Source of the DNA: Aphrocallistes beatrix
Lineage: Eukaryota; Porifera; Hexactinellida; Sceptrulophora; Aphrocallistidae
DNA: 64,000 nt
Assembly: GCA_963281255.1 (NCBI GenBank)
Contig: OY725490.1
Coordinates: forward strand, 5,518,001-5,582,000
Direction of reading: 5' to 3'
A model generated the notes under the pieces. That model had not been told where the DNA came from. It saw nothing but the letters and a program-made list of their open reading frames with translations, and ran no database searches. A program made the position numbers and the translations under genes. Shown piece by piece: positions 43,938 to 54,552 of this stretch (position 1 is its first letter; the number at the start of each line of letters is the position of its first letter).

Positions 43938-45818
43938 TCAGGAACTCGCCAACTTCTTTGTTCTTAAGGTAGATAACATCCGTTCCACTATTGATTCAAG
44001 TGCATCGTCGTCTTCCGTTACCCCCTCAGATAATTCAAACAGCGAATCCCAACATACTTTCCACCAATTCAAAGAATTATCTGAGGAAGAAATTGTTTCC
44101 CTTGTTTCCTCTGCTCCTAATAAATCTTGCATCCTCGATCCTATCCCAGCATCCCTGGTCAAATCATCTCTACCCATCCTAGCGCCCATCCTTACGAAAA
44201 TCGTAAATGGTTCCCTCTCCACTGGTCATTTTCCTTCTCCCTGGAAGCGCGCCATCATCTTGCCCAAACTTAAAAGGCCAAATCTTGATCCCATCTTCTC
44301 TAACTATCGTCCACTTAGCAATCTTTTTTTCATTTCTAAGATCACTGAGAGGGCCGCTTCCATCCAGGTCGTGAATCATCTTACATTACATGATCTCTTC
44401 CCCGGGACGCAGTCTGCCTATCGTAAACACCACAGTACGGAGACTGCACTCCTGAAGGTCACAAACGACATCCTCCTCAGCATGAATCGCCAACACGTAT
44501 CTCTTCTGGTTCTTCTTGATCTTAGTTCAGCCTTCGACACCGTCGACCATACCATCTTACTCCACCGTCTCCAGTCTCATTTCGGCATTTGCGGCTCTTC
44601 TCTGTCTTGGTTTGAATCTTACCTCTCTGGTAGGACTCAATTCGTCTCGATTAAGGGTTCTAATTCCTCCAATATCCCGGTCCAACACGGAGTTCCTCAG
44701 GGTTCTTGTCTTGGTCCGCTTCTCTTTAGCCTCTATACTAGTCCTCTATTCGACCTCATTAGGTCCCACCTCCCCGACATGCACTGCTATGCCGACGATA
44801 CTCAGGTCTATCTTTCTTTTAAACCCGGTTCCATCTCTTCTGAAGAATCTGCTTTTTCCGCCATCCAATCTTGCATCTCCGCGATCCGTTCCTGGCTCCT
44901 CACCAACAAGTTGCTTATCAATGACACCAAGACTGAGTTCCTTATAATAGGGACTCGTCAACAACTATCTAAGGTTCAAACTGATAGCATCTCTGTTGGT
45001 GAGTCGAGAATCTCTTCTTCCAAAGAAGTACGGAATCTTGGAACTTGGCTCGACAATACCCTCTCAATGTCTACTCAGGTCAGCAAAGTTGCCTCCTCCT
45101 GCTTCTATTACATCTATAACATCCGGCGTATTAGAAAGTATCTCTCTAGGGAAGTCTGTGAAACTCTTGTCAATTCTCACATCTCGTCTTGATTATTGTA
45201 ACAGTCTCTTGTATGGTTGCCCCTCATCCCTCTTAGCTCGACTCCAGCGAGTCCAGAACAGTGCAGCCAGACTTATCTACAATGTCTCTCGTACCTTTTC
45301 GTCATCTCCTCTTCTTATTAACCTCCACTGGCTGCCTGTTAAACATCGTATCCTCTTTAAAATCCTCCTCATAACTTACAAAGCCATCCATTCTCTTGCT
45401 CCGGACTATATCATCCAGCTCATACAGGTTAAGTCATCCAATCGTACTCTACGATCATCCAACGCCATCCTCCTTGAGCATCCTACTATCAAATCTTCCA
45501 AAACTCTGGGTGATCGTGCATTCACTTTAGCTGCGCCTGTTGAGTGGAATCTTCTGCCTCCGAGCATTCGGAATGCCCCCTCACTTCTTCTCTTCAAAAA
45601 ACTCTTGAAAACTCATCTTTTCCGTATCGCGCACGACACATCCACTTAAATTAATTTCAATGCATATACATACCTTACAAGCATACATACACATACATAC
45701 GCATACATACACATACATACATAACACACACCTACTTTTATTGAATTGTACAGCGCACTTGAACATATTAATATGGAATCTGCGCTATATAAATGTATAT
45801 TATTATTATTATTATTAA
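43938..45818 (+). mobile_element. CR1/L2-like LINE, 5'-truncated
   Basis: Begins abruptly within copy D with coding sequence and ends GCGCTATATAAATG followed by an (ATT)n tail (45797-45818), the usual 3' end of CR1/L2-group non-LTR elements. 45665-45725 is a (CATA)n-like stretch in the 3' untranslated region. No target duplication is visible; 5' truncation is the normal outcome of target-primed reverse transcription. Confidence 0.85.
43942..45649 (+). pseudogene. LINE reverse transcriptase (CR1/L2-like)
   Basis: The frame is open from 43942 to 45192 with no start, as expected for 5' truncation. It includes a thumb-proximal linker, NYRPLSNL, STETALL, LLDLSSAFDTVDH (first catalytic Asp), VPQGSCLGPLLF and HCYADDTQVYL (the YADD catalytic pair). 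Near 45180 the frame shifts by one base, and the second frame carries RLDYCNSLLYG and the family's C-terminal block DRAFTLAAPVEWNLLP to a stop at 45649. The endonuclease domain is missing. It would have copied its own RNA at a nicked chromosomal site. Only one clear lesion besides truncation suggests recent insertion. Confidence 0.9.
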
Positions 45819-45822
45819 GGTA

Positions 45823-46164
45823 AGCAATACAGTTATTCGAGCATAACTCAGCTATCATAGGAGATAGAAGGCTGAAATTTTAATAGAATCTGTATACTAA
45901 CATGCCTCACATATGATGTAACTATCATCAAAAAAAGGTTGACTCATCACTTTGTTATGACGTCATCATTACTCATCAAAATTTTAAAAATTTACAAATT
46001 TGGTGAATTTTCGTGCGATATCGATTATAACAGTAGGACAAATGTATTTAGAGATGTTATTTCCCTCATAAGTAATCAATGGTGACCACATGTGCCCAAA
46101 AGGCATCTCCGGCGGACATAAAGTGTCCTCCAGCCCCGCTGCTCAATCAAGCGAAGCGCGCTTG
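45823..46164 (+). repeat. Hairpin-ended repeat, copy 6 (partial)
   Basis: Starts inside the family at AATACAGTTATTCGAGCATA and runs through TGACGTCA (near 45958) to a degraded hairpin end (CCGGCGGACATAAAGTGTCC) and GCGAAGCGCGCTTG. Confidence 0.85.
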
Positions 46165-46644
46165 TGTATTATTAATATTCGTACGAATCAGCTTTTGGAA
46201 ATTCAAAGTAGTTTTACCGTTATGTCACCTTTTGTAGGTTCCAATTCAATGGGTATGATTGGGGACAAAAATTATTTTAAATAATAGAAGTGAGAGTTTA
46301 TGCGCACTCCTAGAAATTTCATTTTTCCATCAATTGCCGTTCTTAGTGTTTTAGTGTTTTTCAGTAAAATTATTCAGCAGTATTTTGGAAATTTGCCTAA
46401 TTTAGCCAATATTTGGGATTACAACAAAAGTTGGAAATATCTCTGGAATGTGTGTTCTGAATTGAATGATTCTAGTCAAATTTTATCAACAGTATGCATA
46501 GATCAGATTGCAAGCTTAATAACCATGATTACAATCAAACTAGTTGAGTTATTTTTGCGCACATATTTTATACTCGGTATATGAATTTAATATTACGCAA
46601 TCTGGAACTATAGCATTAAAGTCAAATTTCGATTAGAGAACAAT
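46165..46644. other. Intergenic, no recognisable feature
   Basis: Contains a 94-codon frame (46300-46584) with hydrophobic patches but no recognisable motif; I do not regard it as a gene. No repeat ends were seen until the GGTTGG element. Confidence 0.4.
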
Positions 46645-46648
46645 TTAA

Positions 46649-47441
46649 GGTTGGCCTTTCCTATGGGCATTTTGTTTTTTATCAAAAATTTGCAAAGGCC
46701 TTTTTAATCATTTTTAGATCCCTAAAGGGATTCTAAACATCAATTTCAATTTTTAGAATTTCAATGCTAATATTTCGCCACTTAGAGCCACTTGTCCCAC
46801 CTGGTTTCGACCAAAAAAGGACAGATTTTTGAACCGAAATGTCTCATATCTATAACTCTTTAAACCATGTCAGATCATCTTTTTAATCCTAAATTCGTGC
46901 TCTGCACTAAAATTTCAGCAAATTGATATATTTATTGGACACATTTGGAGAAATTCTTTGGCTGCGGGTTCCTAGCAACGGCCAGGAATGTGAAAAATTC
47001 CCTGCCGTTGCTATGCACGGACATCCCAAAAATCTCCAAATATGGTCAATATATAGTCGACTCCGCTTAATTGGGCCACATCGGTCAGAGGACATTTTGC
47101 CCCGATTAAGCGGAGAACCCTATTAACCGAAAATATTTTGCATTAGCTTCTATGTGTGAGAGCTATTCCGGTCCTGCCAAAAGTGGCCCGATTAAGGGGT
47201 TGACCCGATTAAACAGTGGCCCTATTAAGCGGAGTCGACTGTATATCAAATTGCTGGAAATTTAGTGCTGAGCACGAATTTAGCTTAAAATGGTGATCAG
47301 ACATGGTTCAAAGAAGTTATTGATCTGGAATTCCAGCGGATACTATCGAATGTGGTTATTTTTGGGTGACAATGGTGACAAATCAATGACCAGTTTTTCA
47401 CACTTCTGATGGTGAAAAATTTGATATACCATATTTTGAAG
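46649..47441. mobile_element. GGTTGG-family element, half copy
   Basis: TTAA (46645-46648) precedes GGTTGGCCTTTCCTATGGGC. It includes the stem-loop CCTAGCAACGGCCAGGAAT / CCTGCCGTTGCTATGC (46972-47021), is split by a pogo-type element, and breaks at TTAA (47442-47445), where a 1.9 kb element starts. Confidence 0.75.
47056..47241. mobile_element. Very short pogo-type element (about 186 bases)
   Basis: Ends GTCGACTCCGCTTAATTGGG and, in complement, CAGTCGACTCCGCTTAATAG, flanked by TA in TATATA. CCGATTAAG/CCCTATTAA words recur inside. Inserted next to the stem-loop of the GGTTGG element. Confidence 0.85.
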
Positions 47442-49097
47442 TTAAGGATACCGCCCTCGAAAAACATCGCCTGACATTTAAAAAAATGGTGAAATTTTTT
47501 ATTGCTAATTCCATCGGATTATTGAGTCTACCATCTAATCATACTTGTTGGACGGTATTTATTTTGATATTCTAGAACTGAGCGCCTAAAGCTCAGTCGT
47601 ACTAAAAATCGAAAAGTTATTCGTGGTTTGCGGCGCATTCATCAATTATTTTCTAACTTATCTGATATTTTTTCAATTATATGAACTTCAAAATGGTTTT
47701 GGCCCCTTTAAATATTATAAAACAGATGAATTTAGAAAAAGAGGCACTTAGAATCCAATCAAAAATATCTTTATGAGGGACTTCATTTCTAAAATGCTCG
47801 GGAAATGGCCGTTGTGATATTAGCTATTGTGTATAGAAAAGAATTCTGAACAGTTAAAGAAAAATTTGTTCAGATCCGACCATTAGTTCGTAAGTTATAG
47901 TATATTGTAGGTAAAGTTCGGACATCAAACCTCTCTATGGCCCCGAAAATGCTCGATGCTTAAAAACTATTGAAGATATATAATCTATTATAATCTTAAA
48001 TGAAAGGATATATATGATAACATATAGGTTCCTCAAACATCTCTTTGTCAAAAAGTAAATATTTTTTGACTTATCATCGATTTCATTGTAATACAAATTA
48101 TATGAAGAACTTTGAATATATTAGAAAATGGCGAATCTTGTCATGAAATAAGTTCCCAAAAGTAGCTATTATACTCAAAAAACAATTCAATATTCACTAG
48201 CAATGTATACAGAAATTTTGAAGCACTCAACATGATTATTTTGGAAGTTCAAAGCATTTATCTCCAAAATTCGGGCAAAGCCCCCTATTTATGGTCTAAA
48301 AACAGATTCCTCCATATCTCGGGAAATATACACCCAAATTCTTAGCTCTCAATTCCTAATATACTTTTCAAGACGGTATATATCTGATTCTTAAATAATA
48401 AGTATACTACATGGAATGGAATGCTAAGTTTTAAATTTTTATCACGTGATGACGTAGCAATTTTCGAAAATCCTAACTTGAAAACTAAAAGTCGTAGACT
48501 CTCGCTCTAACTTCCTAATATACTTTTTAGAAGCTCTTTATTCATTCTAAACCGATGAATTATACTTTGTAGTGCTAGGAATATGAATTATATTCCCTAA
48601 TTGGTTCAAAATATTCGGGGTTAGAGGCCTCAAGGTAATTTGTGAATTTTCAGTATAATTTTACTATTTTCACCAAAATCTGTTGGAATACATCTAATTC
48701 ATTAGTATACATGCGATTAAATGCCCATGGAAGCTTTTATTTATTGTTAATACGTAGCTCATTTTACATCGTTCTTAACATCAAAACTTCAAATCCCTAT
48801 ATCTCGGGACTTTAAAATTCCAAAATTGACCGTCTTTCAAAAATTTTAACTCAAAATTGCTTTGAGATAGAGGTTTGAAAATTTCAGGAGTAGTTCCATA
48901 TCATTAGGAGATGATCGTAGGACCACTCGATTTTCGATATCTTATAAATTTGTGTTTTTATTGCTGATTTCCAAAGAAAATCGAGCTTTTTTCGCCGTTT
49001 TTTGGCAAATTTTTTTAAACCCCTATACAATTAACAATTTAATTATTTTAACTTTCTTTTGGTTCTATGCGATTGCAAATTTTATAGACTATATATA

Positions 49098-50453
49098 CAG
49101 TATGTCCCGAAAGTCTTTTCCTATTTGATTTGAAATTATAAAATTAATAATACGTGTCATAGGGGTTTAATTATTTCCCAATATAACCTCCTTTCATTAC
49201 TACACACTTCCTCATTCTGTCTGGCATGCCATCTATCAATCTTCTGAGTAAATCAGGCCTGATGTCCGACCACAACGTTTTCAGATTTTTTTCCAGCATA
49301 TCTAGATTTGTCGCAGGCGGTATCTCTGATAGGTTTTGTTTAAACACAGCCCACAAATTTTCAATCGGAGAAAGATCAGGAGAGTTGCCTAGCCATACTT
49401 CTTTCGCCCAGTAACCAGGAAGCTTCAATCGACACTATTCCTGGCTCGATTTTGAGGTGTGAGCAGGGGCTCCATCCTGCTGAAAGATGGCATTCGACAT
49501 GTTTTCGCAAAGTTTTCTCTCCAGAATCGTCCCTTTTGATCGCCTACGAGCGAAGGCAGATTTACATGGGCCAGCTAGGATGTTATCCACATAATATTTG
49601 GCATTTACAGTGCATTTCTGAGGAAGAATGTGTAATTCTGACACAGCATTAGCTGACATAGCGCCCCATACCATCAAATGTGGGGAAAATTTTGATGTGA
49701 GAACCGGAGGTATATTTTGAGGATCAGAGTCCCAAACGCGATCTGTTTGTCGGTTTGAAGGTACAAACAGATGAAAAGGAGCTTCGTCCGAGAATATGAC
49801 GTTAGCCCAATCCTTAGCTGACCAATTGAGCCTTTCTTTACAAAATTTTAATCTGTGAACCCTCTGTTTTTCCGTTAATCTCGGATTGCGGGGTCGTTTG
49901 TAGCTTTTGAGGCCAAGCTTTTCCCTCAAATAGCGATGTATGGCGGTTTTGGAGGTCTTGTGGCCACGAGCGGTTAGTCTTCTCGCCAGTTTTCTTGTCG
50001 ACTGGTGTCTCTTACCAACAGACTTTGAAATCACAATTTTAGCCACTCTCGTTAGTGAAGATGGCCTCCCTGATCTGGGTTTATCAATCAGACTTTCACC
50101 ACACTTATTGCGCCTCCACCAATTATTTACTGTTTTGATCGTTTTCCCAAGTCTTCTAGCAACGTCTTTCTGTGTAATCCCTGCTTCTAACATAGCTATC
50201 GCTTTGACACGCACAAGATTTGAGGAAGGATTTATTAAATTTGACATCCAATATCCGAAAAAAAATGAAATTTGTAAATTGCAAAAAAAAATTGAAACGA
50301 ATACAATGCCTTGGAAAATATAGCTATTATTTAATTTTTTAACACGTTGCCAAAAGTAAAAATGGTTGTAAGTTTAACTTTGTTGGACTAGATGAGCTAA
50401 GGATGCATAATATAGTCGAAATTATAATAGGAAAAGACTTTCGGGACATACTG
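49098..50453 (-). mobile_element. Tc1-like DD37E element, nearly complete
   Basis: Ends CAGTATGTCCCGAAAGTCTT and its complement (50434-50453), flanked by TA (49096-49097 and 50454-50455). It is 1356 bases long with one transposase gene spanning most of it. It interrupts copy F. Copy A shows the empty site (ACTATATATGAATAAATTTT). Confidence 0.95.
49171..50247 (-). pseudogene. Tc1-like transposase with a single in-frame stop
   Basis: ATG at 50247, stop at 49171, about 359 codons in one frame. Two HTH regions (ITQKDVARRLGKTIKTVNNW; then STRKLARRL and KTAIHRYL) are joined by the GRPSS linker. Catalytic residues are visible: VIFSDEAPF (first Asp), FQQDGAPAHTSK (second Asp) and SPDLSPIENLW (Glu), with 37 residues between the last two (DD37E). 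The C-terminus ends MKGGYIGK, as in relatives. The only lesion I see is a TAG at 49435-49437 where the family has Trp (QEWC). It acts as a cut-and-paste transposase at TA. One base change from a full-length frame implies recent activity. Confidence 0.9.
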
Positions 50454-50727
50454 TATGAATAAATTTTCGAAGCATTTGATCCAAACATGTGTTTCAAAAA
50501 ATCACACAGTGGAGGAGGGCTTACCATTAAGATGTGCTAGGGAAAAACGGAAAAACCGACTTTGAGACGCTGTAACTCAAAAACTAGAAATGCGAACCAA
50601 AAACTGTTTGGCATGTCTCATTATTTTTTAATTGCACTACCTGCCCACGCTTAACATCTTATATATCTCTATTCTTGATATATGCTGTAAGCCAACCCTT
50701 TGGAGTTTTCGCGAGCTGTATCCTTAA

Positions 50728-51095
50728 TTTAATTTCAAATTCGAATTCTCCATATTCGAATTACTCACTTAATAAGTTTTCAACTTAATTACTCTTCTTC
50801 AAGATTAATTATTTCCACCATTTGCTTTCAATTGTCACATGTCGTGAGTGATCACCATTGTATATGATGGCATTGGTGGTATGAGGTGGCACAGTCTGAA
50901 AATCTTTAACCTTGTGGGAGTGTAAACAAGTTGAAAGATTAAAAAGTGAGTAATTCGAATATGGAGAATTCGAATTTGAAGTTAAATTAAGCGTATCTCT
51001 TACCAATAAAATACCTTGACTCGCTAAATAAATCAGTATTATAACTATTTGTATGGGGAATTATGGGGTGTACGAATACTTTTGTTCAGGCACTG
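50728..51095. mobile_element. Palindromic CACTGCC element, copy 2 (left end missing)
   Basis: Lacks about 100 bases at its left end, starts at TTTAATTTCAAATTCG and ends ACTTTTGTTCAGGCACTG followed by TA. Its internal symmetry matches 10591-11093 and 52879-53355. Confidence 0.8.
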
Positions 51096-51097
51096 TA

Positions 51098-51497
51098 TAT
51101 TGACCATATTTGGAGAATTTTTTAGATGTCCGTGCATATCAACGGCCAGGAATTTTTTCACATTCCTGGCCGTTGCTAGGGATCCGCAGCATAAAGAATT
51201 CTCAAAATGTGTACAATATATATATCAAATTACTGGAAATTTAGTGCTGAGTACGAATTTAAAATGATGATCTGACATGGTTCAAAAAAGTTATGGATAT
51301 GAGACATTTCGATTCAAAATGGTCCTTTTTAGGGCGACACCAGGTGGTACAAGTGGCTCTAATTGGCGAAATATTAGCATTGAAATTCTAAAAATCGAAA
51401 TGAATGTTTAGAACCCCTTTAGAGATCTAAAAATGATTAAAAAGGTCTTTTGGCAAATTTAAAAAAAACCCCAAAATGCCCATAGGAAAGGCTAAGC
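51098..51497. mobile_element. GGTTGG-family end, inverted
   Basis: Carries the stem-loop (TCAACGGCCAGGAAT / ATTCCTGGCCGTTGCTAGGG, 51139-51181) and ends CCCATAGGAAAGGCTAAGC followed by TTAA (51498-51501). It lies just upstream of the SH2 gene. Confidence 0.75.
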
Positions 51498-51695
51498 TTA
51501 AAACCCTTCAAATGACTTGAAAGCTTTAGAGGTTGGCTCTGACATGTAACACGTTTGCTTTAGCACACGTGATATATTTGGTATATTTAAATTTTTCATG
51601 TAGCCATTATATTCATCTTGGTCCGTTATGGACCCGCGGCCGATGGTAAAATTCCACAGCCCGCGATTTACCAGTTTTACTTTCACGTCCTCCAC
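51498..51695 (-). pseudogene. Possible copia-type gag fragment
   Basis: A 65-codon minus frame beginning MEDVKVKLVNRGLWNF, then DQDEY, recalls the N-terminal gag region of Ty1/copia elements (a KxxLxxxxLW pattern before a charged stretch). Nothing else of a retrotransposon is nearby. The match is short and could be chance. Confidence 0.2.
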
Positions 51696-51845
51696 CTTAG
51701 AATTTCAAGATACCGCCTTCTTCGGCGAGACTGCAATTTATGATTATTGATATAGTGGTTCGATCGGTTTCAAATTTAGTTATTTTATTTTAGCACTTTT
51801 CTTTTTTATTTATCAATCATTACTCCTCAAACATACATTTATCAA

Positions 51846-52208
51846 ATGAATGAATCAGGATCTGGTAATAATTGGTTTCATGGAAAGATATCTGGAGATA
51901 ATTCAACCTCAATTCTTGAAAGCTGTAGCAAAAGTGATGGTTTATTTTTGATAAGAGAATCACTCAGTTCAAAAAACTCTTTTGTTCTTTGTATTTGGGC
52001 TAATTCTCAAACACACCAATTCCGAATATGTTCACTTAGAGATGGTTATTATAGCATTGATAATGGACCATCTTTTCATGGTATAGACACTTTAATTGAA
52101 CACTATCGTAATAATTCTGATGGTTTACCTTGCCTTCTTAACTTTCATGTTGTTGGAACTATACCGCCAAGTGAAATTCTTAGAAAAAATGATAATTTTC
52201 TGCATCAG
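51846..52208 (+). CDS. Shark/HTK16-like tyrosine kinase, exon 1 (SH2 domain)
   Basis: ATG at 51846 opens a 121-codon exon ending at a splice donor (CATCAG then GTAAAC at 52209, phase 0). WFHGKI (residues 10-15) begins an SH2 domain; GLFLIRES (32-39) is the FLVRES-type strand whose Arg37 should bind phosphotyrosine; HQFRI and GYYSI follow, and LIEHYR marks the last helix (near 85-92). The next exon at 59163 encodes ankyrin repeats in phase. SH2 followed by ankyrin repeats is the order in Shark/HTK16 cytoplasmic kinases (SH2-ankyrin-SH2-kinase), which act downstream of receptors such as Draper. No signal peptide. The second SH2 and the kinase domain would lie beyond the window. Confidence 0.85.
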
Positions 52209-52878
52209 GTAAACATTCCCTGTACTCTGTAATCACTTTAATAACGCCTCATAGAAGTAACTAGTATTGCTAACGATAAAATGGATTGTCCACTAAATGT
52301 GTAAAATTCAGATAAGCCTTTAAAAATACTTAGCCATTTAGTACATGCTGAAAAGGCGTTACTTTCAGTTATATTAAGGTTGGCCTTTCCTATAATAGCT
52401 AACTTTTGACTTTTTCAACCGATTCATTTAATTTTTTCAGTGCAGATTTGAATCGCAGAGTTATCTGCAAAACTGCAATAATAATTGGTATAATTCAACA
52501 GATAAATTTTTTAAAAAAATTTGGTCAATTTACAAGGAAGAAATCGGACACAATATGCTTACAATCCTTTAGAAACTTTCAAATTATTTCATAAATCGAT
52601 GATCTAACTAATGAACAGACATATTTTTGAAATTTTGAAAATTTTAAAAATTCAAACTAAAACACCCGCGGTGTTTTATTTTTAGCAATTTTGACACTAT
52701 TTTTTTCATATTTCTCTTTTATTTCGTAATATCAAAATTCTGTCTGTTCATTATGTTCTACTCTTCGAGATAAATTCAAAACCGTTGAGTTTTCGCTTCT
52801 ATGTTGAATTTGCAAAAAGTTATCACATTTATAATTGCTGAAAAAAACGTCTCAGAATTAGGAAAATATTTATATATA

Positions 52879-53355
52879 CACTGCCTGGACAAAAGTATTC
52901 GTACACCCCATAATTCCCCATACAAATAGTTATAATACTGATTTATTTAGCGAGTCAAGGTATTTTATTGGTAAGAGATACGCTTAGTTTAACTTCAAAT
53001 TCGAATTCTCCAAATTCGAATTACTCACTTTTTAATCTTTCAGCTTGTTTACACTCTCACAAGGTTAAAATTTTTCAAACTGTGCCACCTCATACCACCA
53101 ATGCCATCATATACAATGGTGATCACTCGCGACATGTGGCATAGGAAAGCAAATGCTGAAAATAATTAATCTTGAAGAAGAGTAGCTAAGTTAAAAACTT
53201 ATAAAGTGGGTAATTTGAATGTGGAGAATTCGAATTTGAAGTCAAATTAAGTGTATCTCTTACCAATAAAATACCTTGACTCGCTAAATAAATCAGTATT
53301 ATAACTATTTGTATGGGGAATTATGGGGTGTACCAATACTTTTGTCCAGGCAGTG
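52879..53355. mobile_element. Palindromic CACTGCC element, copy 3 (best preserved)
   Basis: Ends CACTGCCTGGACAAAAGTAT and its exact complement, flanked by TA (52877-52878 and 53356-53357). Almost all 477 bases form one inverted repeat: the TCGTACACCCCATAATTCCC, AGCGAGTCAAGGTATTTTAT and CAAATTCGAATTCTCC blocks recur in order in complement. Tc1/mariner-type miniature element. Confidence 0.95.
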
Positions 53356-53556
53356 TATCTCACAATTTCCATCAGTTTTAGCTGCTTTGGAATATTAAAT
53401 AACATGCATATATCCCTATTCGACAACATATAGCAGTACTTAACTACAAAATATGGTATATCAGAAATTTTCACCTTCAAAAGTGTGAAAAACTGGTCAT
53501 TGATGACTGGCCACGCAAAAATAACCACTTTCGATAGTATTCGCCAGAATCCTAGA

Positions 53557-53845
53557 TCAATAACTTCTTTGAACCATGTCAGATCATCATTTGAATTCTG
53601 AATTCGTGTCCCGCATTGAATTTCCAACAATTTGATATATATATTGTCCATATTTGGTAAATTTTTAGTTGTCCGTGCCTAGCAACGGCCAGGAATTTTT
53701 TTCACATTCCTGGCCGTTGCTAGGAACCCGCAGCCAAAAAATTCTCCAAATGTGTCCAATATATACATATTTCAAATTGCTGGAAATTTAGTGCTGAGCA
53801 CGAATTTAGCATTAAAACGATGATCTAACATGGTTCAAGGAAGTT
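53557..53845. repeat. Central palindrome of the GGTTGG element
   Basis: A perfect 19-base stem CCTAGCAACGGCCAGGAAT (53678-53696) pairs with 53706-53724 across a 9-base loop. Outside it the symmetry continues with mismatches (TTTGATATATA / ATATTTCAAATTG, GAATTCGTG / CACGAATT, TTTGAACCATGTCAGATCATC / GATGATCTAACATGG) to a total span of about 290 bases. The same stem-loop is present in the copies at 22745, 46972 and 51139. Confidence 0.85.
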
Positions 53846-54056
53846 ATGGATATGAGGCATTTCACTTTGAAAATGTGTCCTTTTTTGGGCGACACCAGGT
53901 GGTATAAGTGGCTCTAGCTGGCGAAATATTAGCATCGAAATTCTAAAAATCGAAACTAATGTTTAGAACCCCTTTTGGGATCTAAAAATGATTAAAAAGG
54001 ACTTTTGGTAAATTTTTGATAAAAAACAAAATGCCCTTAGGAAAGGCCAACCTTAA

Positions 54057-54552
54057 AGTGTCCTTTTGTTTTAGAGATTTCAATTCGCTTGATTTCATTT
54101 GGTCCGATGCGAAATTTTATCCAAAAATTTTGTACAGAGTCTATTAATTCTTTTATATTATTGATATCTCTGAAGTTTATTTTCACGAAATTTCATTTAG
54201 TAGAATACGGTTAAATCTATTGTAGGTGACAGAAACTTTCCATATGTATTTTATATAGCATCATGTAGTATTTGATATACTCGTGGTAAAAAAATTATCA
54301 ATGCCCTAAATTTATAGACCTGACAGCGCCGATATGGCAGCATCGTACATTCTTTTGTGATCATCTTTAGCCTCATTACATTAATAACAAATTCTGTAAA
54401 ATTGACTAGATCCAGCCTATAATTTGTAGTTTTGAGATTGATTTGAAAGAGGAGGTCCCGTTTCGATCGCAAAAAATTGGCTCTTAGGAATATACTTGTT
54501 TATTCTGTGAATTATTCAGAAATTACGCAAACGCGTGGTGCTTTGTATGTTA
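54057..54552. other. Intron sequence, no recognisable feature
   Basis: AT-rich, between the GGTTGG element and a hairpin repeat. No motifs recognised. Confidence 0.4.

Larger units (their letters stand above)
47446..50723 (+). mobile_element. GGATACCGCCC family, copy F
   Basis: Starts GGATACCGCCCTCGAAAAAC after TTAA and ends at a diverged terminus (GCGAGCTGTATCC) followed by TTAA (50724-50727). Net length without the Tc1 insert is about 1920 bases. The left flank is GGTTGG-family sequence, while the right flank is the palindromic CACTGCC element, so the two sides do not belong to one empty site. Confidence 0.85.
52378..54052. mobile_element. GGTTGG-family element, most complete copy
   Basis: Starts GGTTGGCCTTTCCTATAATA and ends CCCTTAGGAAAGGCCAACC, with exact TTAA at 52374-52377 and 54053-54056. 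Without the nested 52879-53355 element it is about 1.2 kb. It contains a large central palindrome. No coding sequence. Confidence 0.85.

Noticed and set aside
44516..44964. Other frames across the LINE reverse transcriptase
   Set aside because: Shadows: the YADD-containing frame explains this region.
46300..46584. 94-codon frame with hydrophobic stretches as a membrane protein gene
   Set aside because: No recognisable motif, AT-driven composition, and no supporting context.
49940..50323. 127-codon plus frame opposite the Tc1 transposase
   Set aside because: Antisense shadow of the HTH-coding region, which has clear family motifs on the minus strand.
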